Part shown: piece after piece, positions 17,329 to 26,933 of the stretch
Numbering within the stretch: position 1 is the first letter of the stretch
Layout of the letters: each line of letters begins with the position of its first letter
Origin: Rhodospirillaceae bacterium
GTDB taxonomy: Bacteria > Pseudomonadota > Alphaproteobacteria > UBA8366 > Aestuariispiraceae
Direction: 5' to 3'
Length of the DNA stretch: 64,000 nucleotides
Assembly (NCBI GenBank): GCA_002709955.1
Contig: PAQY01000004.1
Location: 4,714-68,713 of the forward strand
Position numbers and translations under genes: made by a program
The notes under the pieces: generated by a model
What the model saw: only the letters and a program-made list of their open reading frames with translations
What the model was told of the DNA's origin: nothing
The model's database searches: none

Positions 17329-17613
17329 ATGCGCCGTCTCATTCTCGCTTCTGCTGTGGCCGCCCTGATCGGGGGAACGGCTGTATCGGGCATTGCCTGG
17401 GCTGAGGAAAACAAAAGCCCGGAATCCTTAGCGGCAGAGGGATTGCAACAGGTCATGCGGGCGATGGAAATGTTCATTTCAAACATCCCCCTATATGAAG
17501 CACCGGAAGTCCTGCCCAATGGGGATATCATCATCCGCCGGGTACAGCCCGATGACGCCCCCAAAGACAAGGACGCTGATAAGAATGATCCTGGGACAAC
17601 AAAGGATATTTGA
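17329..17613 (+). CDS. Small exported protein of unknown function
   Basis: 94 residues. Signal peptide with basic start MRR, core LILASAVAALIGGTAVSGIA and cleavage after AWA. The mature protein begins EENKSPESLAAEGLQQVMRAMEMFI, an amphipathic helix, then PLYEAPEVLPNGDIIIRRV, then an Asp/Lys-rich tail. Similar short proteins with LPNGDIIIRR occur in alphaproteobacterial genomes, but I know of no function. It stands alone on the plus strand, after the 14-bp tandem repeat, and 118 bases before the GntR gene. Confidence 0.7.
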   Translation: MRRLILASAVAALIGGTAVSGIAWAEENKSPESLAAEGLQQVMRAMEMFISNIPLYEAPEVLPNGDIIIRRVQPDDAPKDKDADKNDPGTTKDI

Positions 17614-17731
17614 AAACTTTTGCGGTGGCCGGTGAAGGCGAAAAGTGATTTTTGTGAATTCTGTTGCGATGCGGGGGCGTCGCTCGCACACTGTGATCAC
17701 ATTCAAAGATTACAGCCTGACAGGCGCATGT

Positions 17732-18433
17732 ATGGCATCTGACGATCAACATCCCCCGGACACGATCCCAACGGCAACCTTGCAAGAGCGGGTGTATCGC
17801 GAATTGCGTGAAGCCATCATGCTGGGCCAGTTTCATCCAGGCGATGCGATGACAATCCGGGGACTGGCGGAAAAGCTGGGGACCAGCATGATGCCCGCAA
17901 GAGAGGCTTTGCGCCGGCTGGTGGCAGAACGGGCGCTGACCTTGCTGCCCAATCGACGGGTTGCCGTGCCCCGTATGACGCCGGAAACCTTTCGGGAATT
18001 GACGGAAGCGCGTGTCGCGCTGGAGGTTCTGGCGGCCCGGCGGGCCTTTCCCGCCACGGATCCGGCCCTGGCAGACCGTCTGGCCGCGATCAATACCCAG
18101 CAGGATGAAGCGATTGCCGCCGGGGATTGGTCTGGATACCAGGAACGAAATCGCGCTTTTCATTTTGCCCTTTATGCCTGTGCGCCGGCGCAGGTGCTGA
18201 TGCCCCTGATCGAAAGCCTGTGGCTGCAGATTGGCCCGTTTCTGTATCTGACGCGGGAGAGCCTGGGCACGACCTATCTGGACGACCGCCATGAAGAGGC
18301 GATTGCTGCGATCAAGGACCGGGACGAAGATGGTCTTGCCCTGGCGATAGAACAGGATATTCGCGATGGGATGGGTGGATTGCCAGCCTTGTTGGCAAAT
18401 CGGGTTCCCCCACCGACAGGAGGGCCGGAATGA
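17732..18433 (+). CDS. GntR-family regulator, FCD (FadR) subfamily
   Basis: 233 residues. Winged helix-turn-helix at residues about 20-85 (LQERVYRELREAIMLGQF, RGLAEKLGTSMMPAREALRRL, then LTLLPNRRVAVP), followed by an all-helical FCD effector domain with metal ligands Asp/His of the type ERNRAFHFALY and DRHEEAIAAI. Start ATG 17732 (MASDDQHPP) is preferred; the frame stays open back to 17645. Its stop overlaps the next start (ATGA at 18430-18433), so it is coupled to the PuuE-like gene and probably controls it. Confidence 0.92.
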   Translation: MASDDQHPPDTIPTATLQERVYRELREAIMLGQFHPGDAMTIRGLAEKLGTSMMPAREALRRLVAERALTLLPNRRVAVPRMTPETFRELTEARVALEVLAARRAFPATDPALADRLAAINTQQDEAIAAGDWSGYQERNRAFHFALYACAPAQVLMPLIESLWLQIGPFLYLTRESLGTTYLDDRHEEAIAAIKDRDEDGLALAIEQDIRDGMGGLPALLANRVPPPTGGPE

Positions 18434-19332
18434 CCCAGACGAAACGCGATCTGGTCGGCTATGGCCGCACACCGCCAGATGCCCAATGGCCAAAGGGGGC
18501 CCGCATCGCCGTCAATTTCTGCCTGAATTATGAGGAAGGGGCAGAGCGGCATATCGACCATGGCGATGGCCAATCTGAGAGCATTCTGCATGAAGTCGGC
18601 GGCGATCCCCGCATCGGCGCGCGCGATCTGAATTCAGAAAGCATGTATGAATATGGGTCCAGGGCCGGATTCTGGCGGGTGCTGAAATGTTTTGAAGATC
18701 GCGGGCTGGATTTCACCATCAATGCGGTGGGCCAGGCCCTGACACTGAACCCGGATGCGGCCCAGGCGATTGCCGACAGTGGGGCTGATATTCATGCCCA
18801 TGGCTGGCGCTGGATCGATTATGCCGATATGCCGGAAGATCAGGAACGCAGCCATATCCGCCAGACTGTTGCGGAAATTGAACGCCTGATCGGGCGGGCG
18901 CCGGTCGGGTGGTATACCGGGCGGCCCAGTCTGAACACCCGCCGTCTGGTGATTGAACAGGGCGGGTTTCTGTATGATTCCGATTCCTATGCGGATGATC
19001 TGCCCTATTGGTGTTATGACTATGGGCGACCGCATCTGATCCTGCCCTACAGCATTGATACCAATGACAGCCGGTTTTTCCGCACCAGCGGCTTTGTCAC
19101 CGGGGATGATTTCTTTCAGTATAATCGCGACGCCTTCGACATCCTGTATCAGGAAGGCGGGCGCATGGTGACGGTGGGGCTGCATGCCAGACTGATCGGG
19201 CGTCCGGGGCGGATTGGTGGATTAATGCGGTTGCTGGACCATATGATGGCGCAAGACGACGTCTGGATTGGCCGGCGGGAAGACATTGCCCGTCACTGGA
19301 TCGCCACGCATCCCCCTACAGAAGAGCGATAA
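18430..19332 (+). CDS. puuE: Polysaccharide deacetylase family, PuuE-type allantoinase
   Basis: 300 residues. The fold is a NodB-type deacetylase, and the extended N-terminus MTQTKRDLVGYGRTPPDA with NYEEGAERHIDHGD, the ESMYEYGSRAGFWRVL stretch and HAHGWRWIDY match the metal-independent allantoinase PuuE group. That enzyme opens the allantoin ring in purine catabolism. Other members of the group act on different amides, so the substrate is only probable. The gene is coupled to the GntR regulator by 4 bases and its 3' end overlaps the convergent cbiB by 17 bases. No other purine genes are in the window. Confidence 0.8.
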   Translation: MTQTKRDLVGYGRTPPDAQWPKGARIAVNFCLNYEEGAERHIDHGDGQSESILHEVGGDPRIGARDLNSESMYEYGSRAGFWRVLKCFEDRGLDFTINAVGQALTLNPDAAQAIADSGADIHAHGWRWIDYADMPEDQERSHIRQTVAEIERLIGRAPVGWYTGRPSLNTRRLVIEQGGFLYDSDSYADDLPYWCYDYGRPHLILPYSIDTNDSRFFRTSGFVTGDDFFQYNRDAFDILYQEGGRMVTVGLHARLIGRPGRIGGLMRLLDHMMAQDDVWIGRREDIARHWIATHPPTEER

Positions 19333-20359
19333 TACCGCCGCACAGGATCGCAAACCACAGCAGCAGATTGGCGACGATATAAAGCGCCCGGGACCGGTCG
19401 ATATCGCGGGGTTCCAGCCGGGCGCGGCCATCCCCGATCCAGACGCCGACAACCTCTCCGCCCGGATAGGTGCGCGGGCCCCCCAATGCGATATTCAGCG
19501 CCCCGGCAAAGGCCCCTTCGGGCCAGCCGCCATTGGGGGATTTGTGCTTTCTGGCATCCCGCAGCATGGTCTTTACCGCGCCGATGGGATAGCTGGTGGG
19601 CGTGAAACAGGCGGCCAGACAGACCAAAGCGCCACTGATCCGGGCGGGCAGCCAATTGGCCAGATCGTCCAGTTTGGCGGCGGTAAAGCCAAAGGATCGG
19701 TATTTCGCGGTCTTATAGGCGATCATGCTGTCTAGGGTATTGATCGCCTTATAGGCCAACAGGCCGGGCAGGCCGAACAGCAGATAAAAGAAGATGGGGG
19801 CGACAACCCCATCGCTGAAATTCTCCGACAGGGATTCAATTGCAGACCGGGCGACGCCATGCCGATCCAGGCTTTTGGGGTCGCGGCTGACGATATGGGC
19901 GATGGCGCGGCGACCGCCTTCCAGCCCATCGACGCGCAGGCCGGTGCCAACCCGTCGCACATGATCGTGCAGGCTGCGCGCCGCCAAAAGAATGGAAACC
20001 ACCAGGGCTTCGACCATCCAGCCCCAATGGACACTGTCCAGCAATCGATCCAGGCCATAGCCGATGGCGGTACAGGTCCCAACCACCAGCAAGACCGTCA
20101 CGGCCCCCCGCGCCAGTCGGTCCTTTTCCCCCCGATCTTGGCGGTTCAGGCGACGATCCAGAAAGGCAATCGGCTTGCCGATCAAGACAACAGGATGGGG
20201 GATCAGACGATACAGCCAGCGGGGATCACCGATGAGGGCATCGATCAGCAGGGCCAATGCCAGGATGAGGGCCAGCGGTGGACTGGGGGGCAGGGCGCCA
20301 AAGAAAGCAGCGGCCCCATCCGAAATGGTGGCCCCAATCGTGGGCAGTATCGTCTCCAT
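19316..20359 (-). CDS. cbiB: Adenosylcobinamide-phosphate synthase
   Basis: 347 residues, integral membrane protein. Adds the aminopropanol side chain to adenosylcobyric acid in cobalamin synthesis (CbiB, also called CobD). Family markers: ALLIDALIGDPRWLYRLIPHPVVLIGK at the N-terminus, ESLSENFSDGVVAPIFFYLLFGLPGLLAYKAINTLDSMI in the middle, and SPNGGWPEGAFAGALNIALGGP near the C-terminus. About five to seven membrane segments. No other cobalamin synthesis genes are nearby, but cbtBA lie 5 kb away and carry a B12 riboswitch, so cobalamin metabolism is evidently active. Confidence 0.96.
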   Translation of the reverse strand: METILPTIGATISDGAAAFFGALPPSPPLALILALALLIDALIGDPRWLYRLIPHPVVLIGKPIAFLDRRLNRQDRGEKDRLARGAVTVLLVVGTCTAIGYGLDRLLDSVHWGWMVEALVVSILLAARSLHDHVRRVGTGLRVDGLEGGRRAIAHIVSRDPKSLDRHGVARSAIESLSENFSDGVVAPIFFYLLFGLPGLLAYKAINTLDSMIAYKTAKYRSFGFTAAKLDDLANWLPARISGALVCLAACFTPTSYPIGAVKTMLRDARKHKSPNGGWPEGAFAGALNIALGGPRTYPGGEVVGVWIGDGRARLEPRDIDRSRALYIVANLLLWFAILCGGIIALL

Positions 20360-20371
20360 GTAACGCGGTCC

Positions 20372-21631
20372 CTATCGACGGACGGCGCGCGGTGATGGCG
20401 GGTTTCTGGTGCGCGCGATCTGTTGCAGCACCGCATCCAGATAGCGCCCCTGGAACATGGTTATGCCCATGGACTGCCCGGTCCGTATCATCGCCTCGTT
20501 GTCACAGCGTGACAGGATGACCCGGCCTTTGCCGACACGCTCCACCTGTTGTGCGATGGCGGCGCGAATGTCTGGATTGCCACCGGAATCGAATACGCTG
20601 TCTGACGACAGTTTCACCAGGTCCACTTCCATATATTGGCGATCAATGAAGCGGATCAGGTCGGGTGTGATGCCATCCAGACAAATCCGATATCCCTTTT
20701 CACGCACAAAATCCCGGGCAAAGACAAAGGCGGAATAGTCCGACAAAATATCCAGCAACTGCAATTCAACCACCAATGTGCCCCGGCTGCCCATGCGCAG
20801 GCTGGAATCAAATTCCAGGAATTCCGGGGCCAGAAGCGTGCCGACATTGACATTGATGGAAAAGGACGAATGCAGCGAACTGTCATCGGCCCGGGCCAGC
20901 ATTTTCAGCACGCGTCGGTCCAATGTCTGGGTCAGATGCTGAAAAAGCCACCGGTTTGACGACAGGTTCACGTCGGGCAGAACGGTTTTTGCCAGATCAA
21001 AGATTGAAATGAACAATTCATTGAAAATGGGCTTGGGGGGCGCATCCTTGTGCACCACGCTGACGGCCTGGCGTCGAAACACGCTGGACAGGTCGGCGCG
21101 TTCCAGAAATTCCTCCAGGCGACCCAATTGCTCCGGCTTTAGCGGGCGGCGCGCATCTTCAAAGGTTTCGCCCGTCTGTTCCGCCATCTGCTGCAGGCGT
21201 TTCTGGCGGGCGCGTTCTTCTTCAAAGACACGTTCGCATAATTCCATGAATTTGGCGTATTGCCCTTCGATATTATACAGCGTGGCAAAGCGGCCGTGGC
21301 CTTCCCCATCGGAATCGGCCTGGGTCAATGGGTCTTCGCTGAACAGATAGCGCATGCGCATGACAGCATCATCCATCTGCTGCAGGCTTGCCCCCTTCAC
21401 AACGAAAATCAGGTCGCCATTGCCCAACAGGAAGGACTGACCCTCAAACGTCTGAACAAAGTCATCCAGGGTGTTCATCGCGATGCGGATATGATGTTCG
21501 CGCCGATTCTGGGGCTTTAGTCGCGACAAATGGACATGCACGCCCCGTCGCCCGTCGCGGTGACGTTCCAGTCGTTGGGCATAGTCGAGAAGCAAATACT
21601 CCTGGCTGGCCGTATTCGGCTGCTGTGCCAT
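20372..21631 (-). CDS. Degenerate EAL-domain protein
   Basis: 419 residues. The C-terminal half (about residues 200-405) has the order of secondary structure of an EAL phosphodiesterase: SINVNVGTLLAPEFLEFD, a DFVREKGYRICLDGITPDLIRF strand-helix unit, VDLVKLSSDSVF, and VILSRCDNEAMIRTGQSMGITMFQGRYL, which corresponds to the end of EAL domains (EGVE-x-Q-GxxxxQGYLF). The EAL motif and the acidic metal ligands are missing, so hydrolysis of c-di-GMP is unlikely. Residues 1-200 form an unrecognised helical part rich in Arg and Glu. Start ATG 21631 is preferred over GTG 21643 because of the AGGGGTGAG ahead of it. It may bind a nucleotide or a partner protein. Confidence 0.7.
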   Translation of the reverse strand: MAQQPNTASQEYLLLDYAQRLERHRDGRRGVHVHLSRLKPQNRREHHIRIAMNTLDDFVQTFEGQSFLLGNGDLIFVVKGASLQQMDDAVMRMRYLFSEDPLTQADSDGEGHGRFATLYNIEGQYAKFMELCERVFEEERARQKRLQQMAEQTGETFEDARRPLKPEQLGRLEEFLERADLSSVFRRQAVSVVHKDAPPKPIFNELFISIFDLAKTVLPDVNLSSNRWLFQHLTQTLDRRVLKMLARADDSSLHSSFSINVNVGTLLAPEFLEFDSSLRMGSRGTLVVELQLLDILSDYSAFVFARDFVREKGYRICLDGITPDLIRFIDRQYMEVDLVKLSSDSVFDSGGNPDIRAAIAQQVERVGKGRVILSRCDNEAMIRTGQSMGITMFQGRYLDAVLQQIARTRNPPSPRAVRR

Positions 21632-21731
21632 TGGACGTCTCACCCCTTATTGTTATCAGTCAATTACAGAATCACTGAATTTTGGATCCAGGTCACAATA
21701 AATTAACTCAATAGAACCGCTTGGGCGATAG

Positions 21732-21745
21732 ATTATGCACATAAT
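21732..21745. promoter_or_regulatory. Palindromic site between divergent genes
   Basis: ATTATG-CA-CATAAT (21732-21745) is an inverted repeat in the AT-rich 220 bases between the divergent EAL-like and maeB genes. It may be an operator for either; no known regulator is assigned. Confidence 0.4.
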
Positions 21746-21863
21746 TATGTCAAGAAAAGGGGAGAACGGAAAAACTGTCATATCCTGATCCATATGCTAA
21801 CTCTAGGATCGACAAAATCAGGATTGCCGAAATGGCAGTATAGAGGAAGGCTATGAGGACATA

Positions 21864-24125
21864 ATGGCTGACAGTAAAATAACAGAAGAGGAAGCGCTGC
21901 AATTTCATGCTCAGGGGCGCCCCGGTAAAATAGAGCTGACACCAACCAAGCCACTGACAACACAGCGTGATTTGTCATTGGCCTATTCGCCGGGTGTGGC
22001 TGTGCCCTGTTTGCGCATCGAAGCGGATCCAAGCCTTGCCTATGATTATACGGCGAAGGGAAACCTGGTCGCCGTCATATCCAATGGCACGGCAGTTCTG
22101 GGTCTTGGCAATATCGGCGCGCTGGCCTCCAAACCGGTGATGGAAGGCAAGGCCGTCCTGTTCAAGCGCTTTGCCGATGTGGATTCCATTGATCTGGAAG
22201 TCTCGACCGAAGATGTGGATGAATTTGTCAACTGCGTCCGGTTCCTGGGCCCGACTTTTGGGGGCATCAATCTGGAAGACATCAAGGCACCGGAATGTTT
22301 CATCATCGAACAGCGCCTGCGCGAATTGATGGATATTCCGGTCTTTCATGATGATCAGCATGGTACGGCAATCATCGCGGCAGCCGGGCTGATCAACGCC
22401 CTGCATCTGACCGGTCGGTCGATTGCCGATATCCGCCTGGTCGTGAACGGTGCCGGTGCGGCGGCGATTGCCTGTACGGAGCTGGTCAAGGCAATGGGGG
22501 TTGCCCCGAACAATGTCATCCTGTGCGATTCCAAAGGCGTGATCTATCAGGGCCGCGAGGCGGGGATGAACCAGTGGAAATCCGCCCATGCCGCGATTAC
22601 CGATGCCCGCACGCTGGAAGACGCCCTGGACGGGGCGGATGTGTTCTTTGGCCTGTCGGTGAAAGGCGCGGTTACCCCCCAAATGGTCGCCCGCATGGCC
22701 GATAAGCCGATCATATTTGCCATGGCCAACCCGGACCCAGAAATCACCCCGGACGAGGTGAAATCGGTGCGGTCCGACGCGATCATGGCGACTGGGCGAT
22801 CTGATTATCCCAATCAGGTGAACAATGTTCTGGGCTTTCCCTATATCTTTCGGGGGGCCCTGGATGTGCGGGCATCGACCATCAATGACGATATGAAAAT
22901 CGCTGCCGCCCAGGCGATTGCGGAATTGGCCAGGGAAGATGTGCCCGATGAAGTTGCCAATGCCTATGGCGGGCAGGCGCTGCAATATGGGTCGGAATAT
23001 ATCATTCCCGTTCCCTTTGATCCCCGATTGATTGTCGCGGTGCCAATGGCGGTTGCCGAGGCGGCGATGGCGTCCGGTGTTGCCCGGCATCCGATCATGG
23101 ATATGGAAACCTATCGGCGGGACCTGAAGGCGCGCCTGGATCCAACGGCAAATATGCTGCATTTCATCTTTGAACGGGTGAAACAAAATCAGCGTCGCGT
23201 CTGTTTCGCCGAAGGGGAAGATCCCCGGGTCATTCGCGCCGCCGCCCTGTTCCGGAATGCAGGTTACGGCATTCCGGTCCTGATCGGGCGCGAAGACCGG
23301 ATCCGCGAGACGGCGCGGGAAGTCGGGCTGGATTCCTCCATAGAATTTGAAATCCACAATGCCCGGATCAGCTCAGACAATGAACTCTATACCGATCATT
23401 TGTATCAGAAGGTTCAGCGCAAGGGGATGCTGTATAGGGACTGTCAGCGCTTGGTGAATCAGGATCGCAATGTATTTGCGGCCTGTATGTTGGCAAATGG
23501 GGCCGTGGATGCCGTGGTGACCGGGGCGACGCGCGCCTATAATGTCGCCTATGATGGCATCCGCCAGGTCATTGATACGGCACCGGGGGCGATTGCGATG
23601 GGGTTGACCATCATGATCTCGCGCGGGCGGACGATCTTTATCGCCGATACGGCGGTCAATGAATTGCCCGATGGAAAGATCCTGGCCGAAATTGCGAAAG
23701 AAGCGGCAGCCTATGCCCGCCGGTTGGGGCATGAGCCCCGGGTGGGCATGCTGTATGCGTCTAATTTCGGCAATCCGGAACGCCCCGGCGGTCAGCGGGT
23801 CCGCGATGCTGTGGCCATCCTGACTCAGCAGACCCCGGATTTTGAGTTTGAAGGGGAATTGTCGCCCAATGTGGCCCTGGATTATGGCCTGATGAAGCGG
23901 CTGTATCCCTTCAGTCGTCTGACCGGTCCGGCCAATGTCCTGGTCATGCCGGGGATCAATTCCGCCCATGTCGCCACCCGGATGCTGCAAAGCCTGGGCG
24001 GCGGTACCATGATTGGGCCATTGTTGATCGGGCTGGAACATCCGGTGCAGATCGCCCAGATGGGGGCCGGTGTCAGTGATATTGTCTCTTTGGCAGCCCT
24101 GGCTGCTCACGATGCGATTGTGTGA
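21864..24125 (+). CDS. maeB: NADP-dependent malic enzyme with phosphotransacetylase-like domain
   Basis: 753 residues. N-terminal malic enzyme domain (residues about 1-430): malate binding in [16 protein letters not shown](P)-binding [19 protein letters not shown], Lys/Asp active-site segment [20 protein letters not shown], then [13 protein letters not shown]-terminal half (about residues 430-750) is a phosphate acetyltransferase-like domain ([26 protein letters not shown]) as in E. coli MaeB, where it has lost enzymatic activity and serves in regulation. It converts malate to pyruvate with NADPH production. The stop overlaps the phoR start. Confidence 0.96.
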   Translation: MADSKITEEEALQFHAQGRPGKIELTPTKPLTTQRDLSLAYSPGVAVPCLRIEADPSLAYDYTAKGNLVAVISNGTAVLGLGNIGALASKPVMEGKAVLFKRFADVDSIDLEVSTEDVDEFVNCVRFLGPTFGGINLEDIKAPECFIIEQRLRELMDIPVFHDDQHGTAIIAAAGLINALHLTGRSIADIRLVVNGAGAAAIACTELVKAMGVAPNNVILCDSKGVIYQGREAGMNQWKSAHAAITDARTLEDALDGADVFFGLSVKGAVTPQMVARMADKPIIFAMANPDPEITPDEVKSVRSDAIMATGRSDYPNQVNNVLGFPYIFRGALDVRASTINDDMKIAAAQAIAELAREDVPDEVANAYGGQALQYGSEYIIPVPFDPRLIVAVPMAVAEAAMASGVARHPIMDMETYRRDLKARLDPTANMLHFIFERVKQNQRRVCFAEGEDPRVIRAAALFRNAGYGIPVLIGREDRIRETAREVGLDSSIEFEIHNARISSDNELYTDHLYQKVQRKGMLYRDCQRLVNQDRNVFAACMLANGAVDAVVTGATRAYNVAYDGIRQVIDTAPGAIAMGLTIMISRGRTIFIADTAVNELPDGKILAEIAKEAAAYARRLGHEPRVGMLYASNFGNPERPGGQRVRDAVAILTQQTPDFEFEGELSPNVALDYGLMKRLYPFSRLTGPANVLVMPGINSAHVATRMLQSLGGGTMIGPLLIGLEHPVQIAQMGAGVSDIVSLAALAAHDAIV

Positions 24126-25444
24126 TGGTGATGTCGGGATCCTGGCTCAGATCGATAATACTGGCGTCGGCACCGGCGCTGGTGATCCTGGCTATCCTGC
24201 ATTATCAGCAGTCACTATCCACCTGGATCGTGCTGTTATTGGTGTTGGCCGTTGTATTTGGGGCATCTATTGCCGTTCGCCGGCGGCTTTCCGCAGAAGA
24301 AGTGGTGATGCGGCGGCTGAACCGGTTGACGGCGGAGGCCCAGACCCAGCTGGATGCCCTTAGCTACAAGGCCGCCGTTGCGGATCGCATTATCGCGTCG
24401 CTGCCGCATCCGATCTTTTTTCTGGATCGGGAACGCAGGGTGGTGCGGGCCAATGCGGTTGCCCGTGTTCTGGTCGACAGTGATCTGATCGGGCGCGACA
24501 TCGCCGATGGTCTGCGCGACCCGACCCTGTTATCGGCGATAGATCGGGTGATCGATGGTCAGGGCTCCCAGACCGTCGATTTGGTCTTGCCGGTGCCGGT
24601 GGAAACCGAATTCATTGTGCGGGTGGAACCGGTGGACCCGCCGCCCGGCACGCCGCCGGGCCGGGATGCCCCGGTGGTGCTGATCGATATGCAGGATATC
24701 ACCGCCCTGCGCCGGTCAGAGCGGATGCGTGTCGATTTCGTCGCCAATGTCAGTCATGAACTCAGGACGCCCCTGACCAGCCTGACCGGCTTTATCGAAA
24801 CATTGCGTGGCCCCGCCCGCGACGATGCCGTGGCACGGGATCATTTCCTGGCCATCATGCAGGAACAGTCTGAGCGGATGTTCCGGTTGATTTCCGATCT
24901 GTTAAGCCTGTCGCGGATTGAGTTGGAAGAGCACAGCCGCCCGCAGGAGCAAGTCAATATTCCAGACCTGCTGAGGCGTCTGATCGAGTTACTGTCACAA
25001 AAGGCCGAAAAGGTTTCGGTAAAGATCATTACCGACTGGCCCGATGACCTGCCCCCGGTGCGTGGCGATTCTGATCAATTGTTTCAGGTCTTCCAGAACC
25101 TGTTGGATAACGCCCTGAAATATGGCGCGAAAGGCGATGCGGTCACGATTACCGCAAGACTGAATGAGCGACGGCGATTGGTGGTGGAAATCACCGACCA
25201 GGGGCCGGGGATTCCGCCGGAACATGTTCCGCGCCTGACAGAACGCTTCTATCGCGTCGATGCGGCGCGATCGCGAGAGCTGGGCGGTACCGGCCTGGGG
25301 CTCGCCATCGTGAAACATATCCTGAACCGCCATCGGGGGCGGTTGACTGTGACAAGTAAAGTTGGAAAAGGCAGCACGTTTGGCGTGATTCTGCCGGTTG
25401 CTGTTACACCGCAAGGCAACGCGCCGCGCCCAAAAAGCCGCTGA
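24125..25444 (+). CDS. phoR: Phosphate regulon sensor kinase PhoR
   Basis: 439 residues. Two N-terminal membrane segments (ASAPALVILAILHY; IVLLLVLAVVFGASIAV) with almost no periplasmic loop, a PAS-type domain (residues about 85-190), then HisKA with FVANVSHELRTPLTSLTGF and HATPase_c with FQNLLDNALKYG, DQGPGIPPEH and GGTGLGLAIVKHIL. This layout, without a large sensor domain, is that of PhoR, which reads phosphate through PstSCAB and PhoU. ATG 24125 overlaps the maeB stop; GTG 24122 is an alternative. PhoR is transcribed ahead of the pst genes, and PhoB lies at the far end of the pst operon. Confidence 0.93.
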   Translation: MVMSGSWLRSIILASAPALVILAILHYQQSLSTWIVLLLVLAVVFGASIAVRRRLSAEEVVMRRLNRLTAEAQTQLDALSYKAAVADRIIASLPHPIFFLDRERRVVRANAVARVLVDSDLIGRDIADGLRDPTLLSAIDRVIDGQGSQTVDLVLPVPVETEFIVRVEPVDPPPGTPPGRDAPVVLIDMQDITALRRSERMRVDFVANVSHELRTPLTSLTGFIETLRGPARDDAVARDHFLAIMQEQSERMFRLISDLLSLSRIELEEHSRPQEQVNIPDLLRRLIELLSQKAEKVSVKIITDWPDDLPPVRGDSDQLFQVFQNLLDNALKYGAKGDAVTITARLNERRRLVVEITDQGPGIPPEHVPRLTERFYRVDAARSRELGGTGLGLAIVKHILNRHRGRLTVTSKVGKGSTFGVILPVAVTPQGNAPRPKSR

Positions 25445-25523
25445 CATCAGGGATTAAATCTGGAAATGCAGCCTGAAGCGCAGACAGAATTTGACACACA
25501 ATCATCTATACAAATTTTCGTTT

Positions 25524-25541
25524 AAGTCACAAAACTGTCTC
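25524..25541 (+). promoter_or_regulatory. Pho box upstream of pstS
   Basis: AAGTCACAAAACTGTCTC (25524-25541) matches the PhoB consensus CTGTCATAWAWCTGTCAC at 14 of 18 positions, with the second half-site CTGTC intact and the two half-sites 11 bases apart. It lies 232 bases ahead of the pstS start in the 330-base phoR-pstS gap. PhoB activation of the pst operon is inferred from this. Confidence 0.65.
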
Positions 25542-25570
25542 GTCAGTATCACAAAACGGAAAGCAGAAAC

Positions 25571-25685
25571 CCCTAGAAGTCTCCTCAACGTCTTCTAGGG
25601 CGCAGCATGTTCGTTTTTCGCGAACGCGGTGCGCTTGATTGAAGGTGGAAATTTTTGGGTTGGGGTCTGATCCCCGTAGGGGGAT
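25571..25685 (+). promoter_or_regulatory. pstS leader with two hairpins
   Basis: The gap before pstS holds a perfect 9-bp stem CCCTAGAAG (25571-25579) with CTTCTAGGG (25592-25600), and ATCCCC-GTAG-GGGGAT (25670-25685). Neither has a T tract, so they are not obvious terminators. They may shape the leader of the highly expressed pstS mRNA or stabilise it. Confidence 0.45.
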
Positions 25686-25773
25686 TCCTTCCGGGCCGAC
25701 CATCCACAAAAGACATGCATCTGAAGACGGACTTATCCACTAAAACTTCGACTTTCCAAAATGGAGCGAAATA

Positions 25774-26808
25774 ATGAGCAGACTTTCACTGACGCTTGCG
25801 GCTGTAGCCGTAGGGTCCATGGCCTTCGCCGGTGCCGCCCAGGCACGCGACCAGATCCGCATCGTCGGGTCGTCCACGGTTTTCCCATACACCCAGGCTG
25901 TTGCCGAAGAATATGCTTCCAAGACCGGTAAGGCGGCACCTGTCGTTGAATCGACCGGTACCGGCGGCGGCATGAAGATTTTCTGCGGTGGCGTTGGTGT
26001 TGATCATCCGGATATCACTGGTGCGTCCCGTGCGATGAAAGAATCTGAATACAAGCTGTGCGTTGAAAACGGCGTGACCGACATCACCGAAGCCTTGATC
26101 GGCTATGACGGCCTGTCGATCGCTGTGTCCCGTGACGGTCAGGTACTTGACCTGACCCTGCCTCAGGTTTTCCAGGCGCTGGCTGCGGAAGTTCCAGTTG
26201 ATGGCAAATGGGTTGCCAATCCTTACATGAAATGGTCCGACATTGACTCGTCTCTGCCGGACTTCGCGATCCAGGTCATGGGCCCGCCCCCGACCTCCGG
26301 TACCCGCGATGCTTTCGTTGAATTGGCGATGGAAGAAGGCTGTCATTCTTTCCCGGAATACAAGGATCTGTCCAAGGACGATGCTAAAGTCAAATGCGCC
26401 CGTATGCGTCAGGATGGCCCGTTCATCGAAGCTGGTGAAAACGATAACCTGATCGTTCAGCGTCTCGAATCCGATAAGACCGCTTATGGTATTTTCGGCT
26501 ATTCCTTCTTGTACGAAAATGCAGACAAGCTGCAGGGTGTGAAACTGAATGGCGTTGAAGTTTCCTTCGACACTATTGCTGATGGATCCTTCCCGCTGTC
26601 CCGCCCGCTGTTCTTCTACGTGAAGAATGCTCACCGTGGTGTCATCCCCGGCCTGAACGAGTTCGTTGCTGAATATGTCAGCGACTCTGCCATGGGCGCT
26701 GGTGGTTACCTGCATGAGCGTGGCCTGGTTTCGCTGTCTGATGAAAAGCGTGCCGAGCTCGCCAAGAGTGTTACCGAAGGCATGATGATGACCCGTTACG
26801 GTTCGTAA
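25774..26808 (+). CDS. pstS: Phosphate-binding protein PstS
   Basis: 344 residues. Sec signal peptide (MSRLSLTLAAVAVGSMAFA, cleavage after AQA). Periplasmic PBP domain with the phosphate ligands in IVGSSTVFPYTQAV, a conserved ESTGTGGGMKIFCGG loop with the second ligand set, and a GPPPTSGTRDAFVE loop carrying the Thr-Ser-Gly-Arg set. Captures inorganic phosphate for PstCA. First gene of pstSCAB-phoU-phoB. Codon use is strongly biased (for example many GCT, GTT and CGT codons), typical of a highly expressed gene. Confidence 0.96.
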   Translation: MSRLSLTLAAVAVGSMAFAGAAQARDQIRIVGSSTVFPYTQAVAEEYASKTGKAAPVVESTGTGGGMKIFCGGVGVDHPDITGASRAMKESEYKLCVENGVTDITEALIGYDGLSIAVSRDGQVLDLTLPQVFQALAAEVPVDGKWVANPYMKWSDIDSSLPDFAIQVMGPPPTSGTRDAFVELAMEEGCHSFPEYKDLSKDDAKVKCARMRQDGPFIEAGENDNLIVQRLESDKTAYGIFGYSFLYENADKLQGVKLNGVEVSFDTIADGSFPLSRPLFFYVKNAHRGVIPGLNEFVAEYVSDSAMGAGGYLHERGLVSLSDEKRAELAKSVTEGMMMTRYGS

Positions 26809-26824
26809 CATCATCTGAAGGACC

Positions 26825-26856
26825 CCGCCGTGTTGTGGAAACCCGCGGCACGGCGG
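26825..26856 (+). promoter_or_regulatory. pstS-pstC intercistronic hairpin
   Basis: CCGCCGTG (26825-26832) pairs with CACGGCGG (26849-26856) in the 125 bases between pstS and pstC, followed by a weak ACCTTTG. Such hairpins behind binding-protein genes partly stop transcription or protect the upstream mRNA, so that the binding protein outnumbers the permease. Here that is inference. Confidence 0.6.
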
Positions 26857-26933
26857 ACCTTTGTTGGACTTAACAGCATCTTTCTTTGATACCTTTCCGG
26901 CCTGTCAGGCCGGGTTCTATGAGGATTTCCCCC

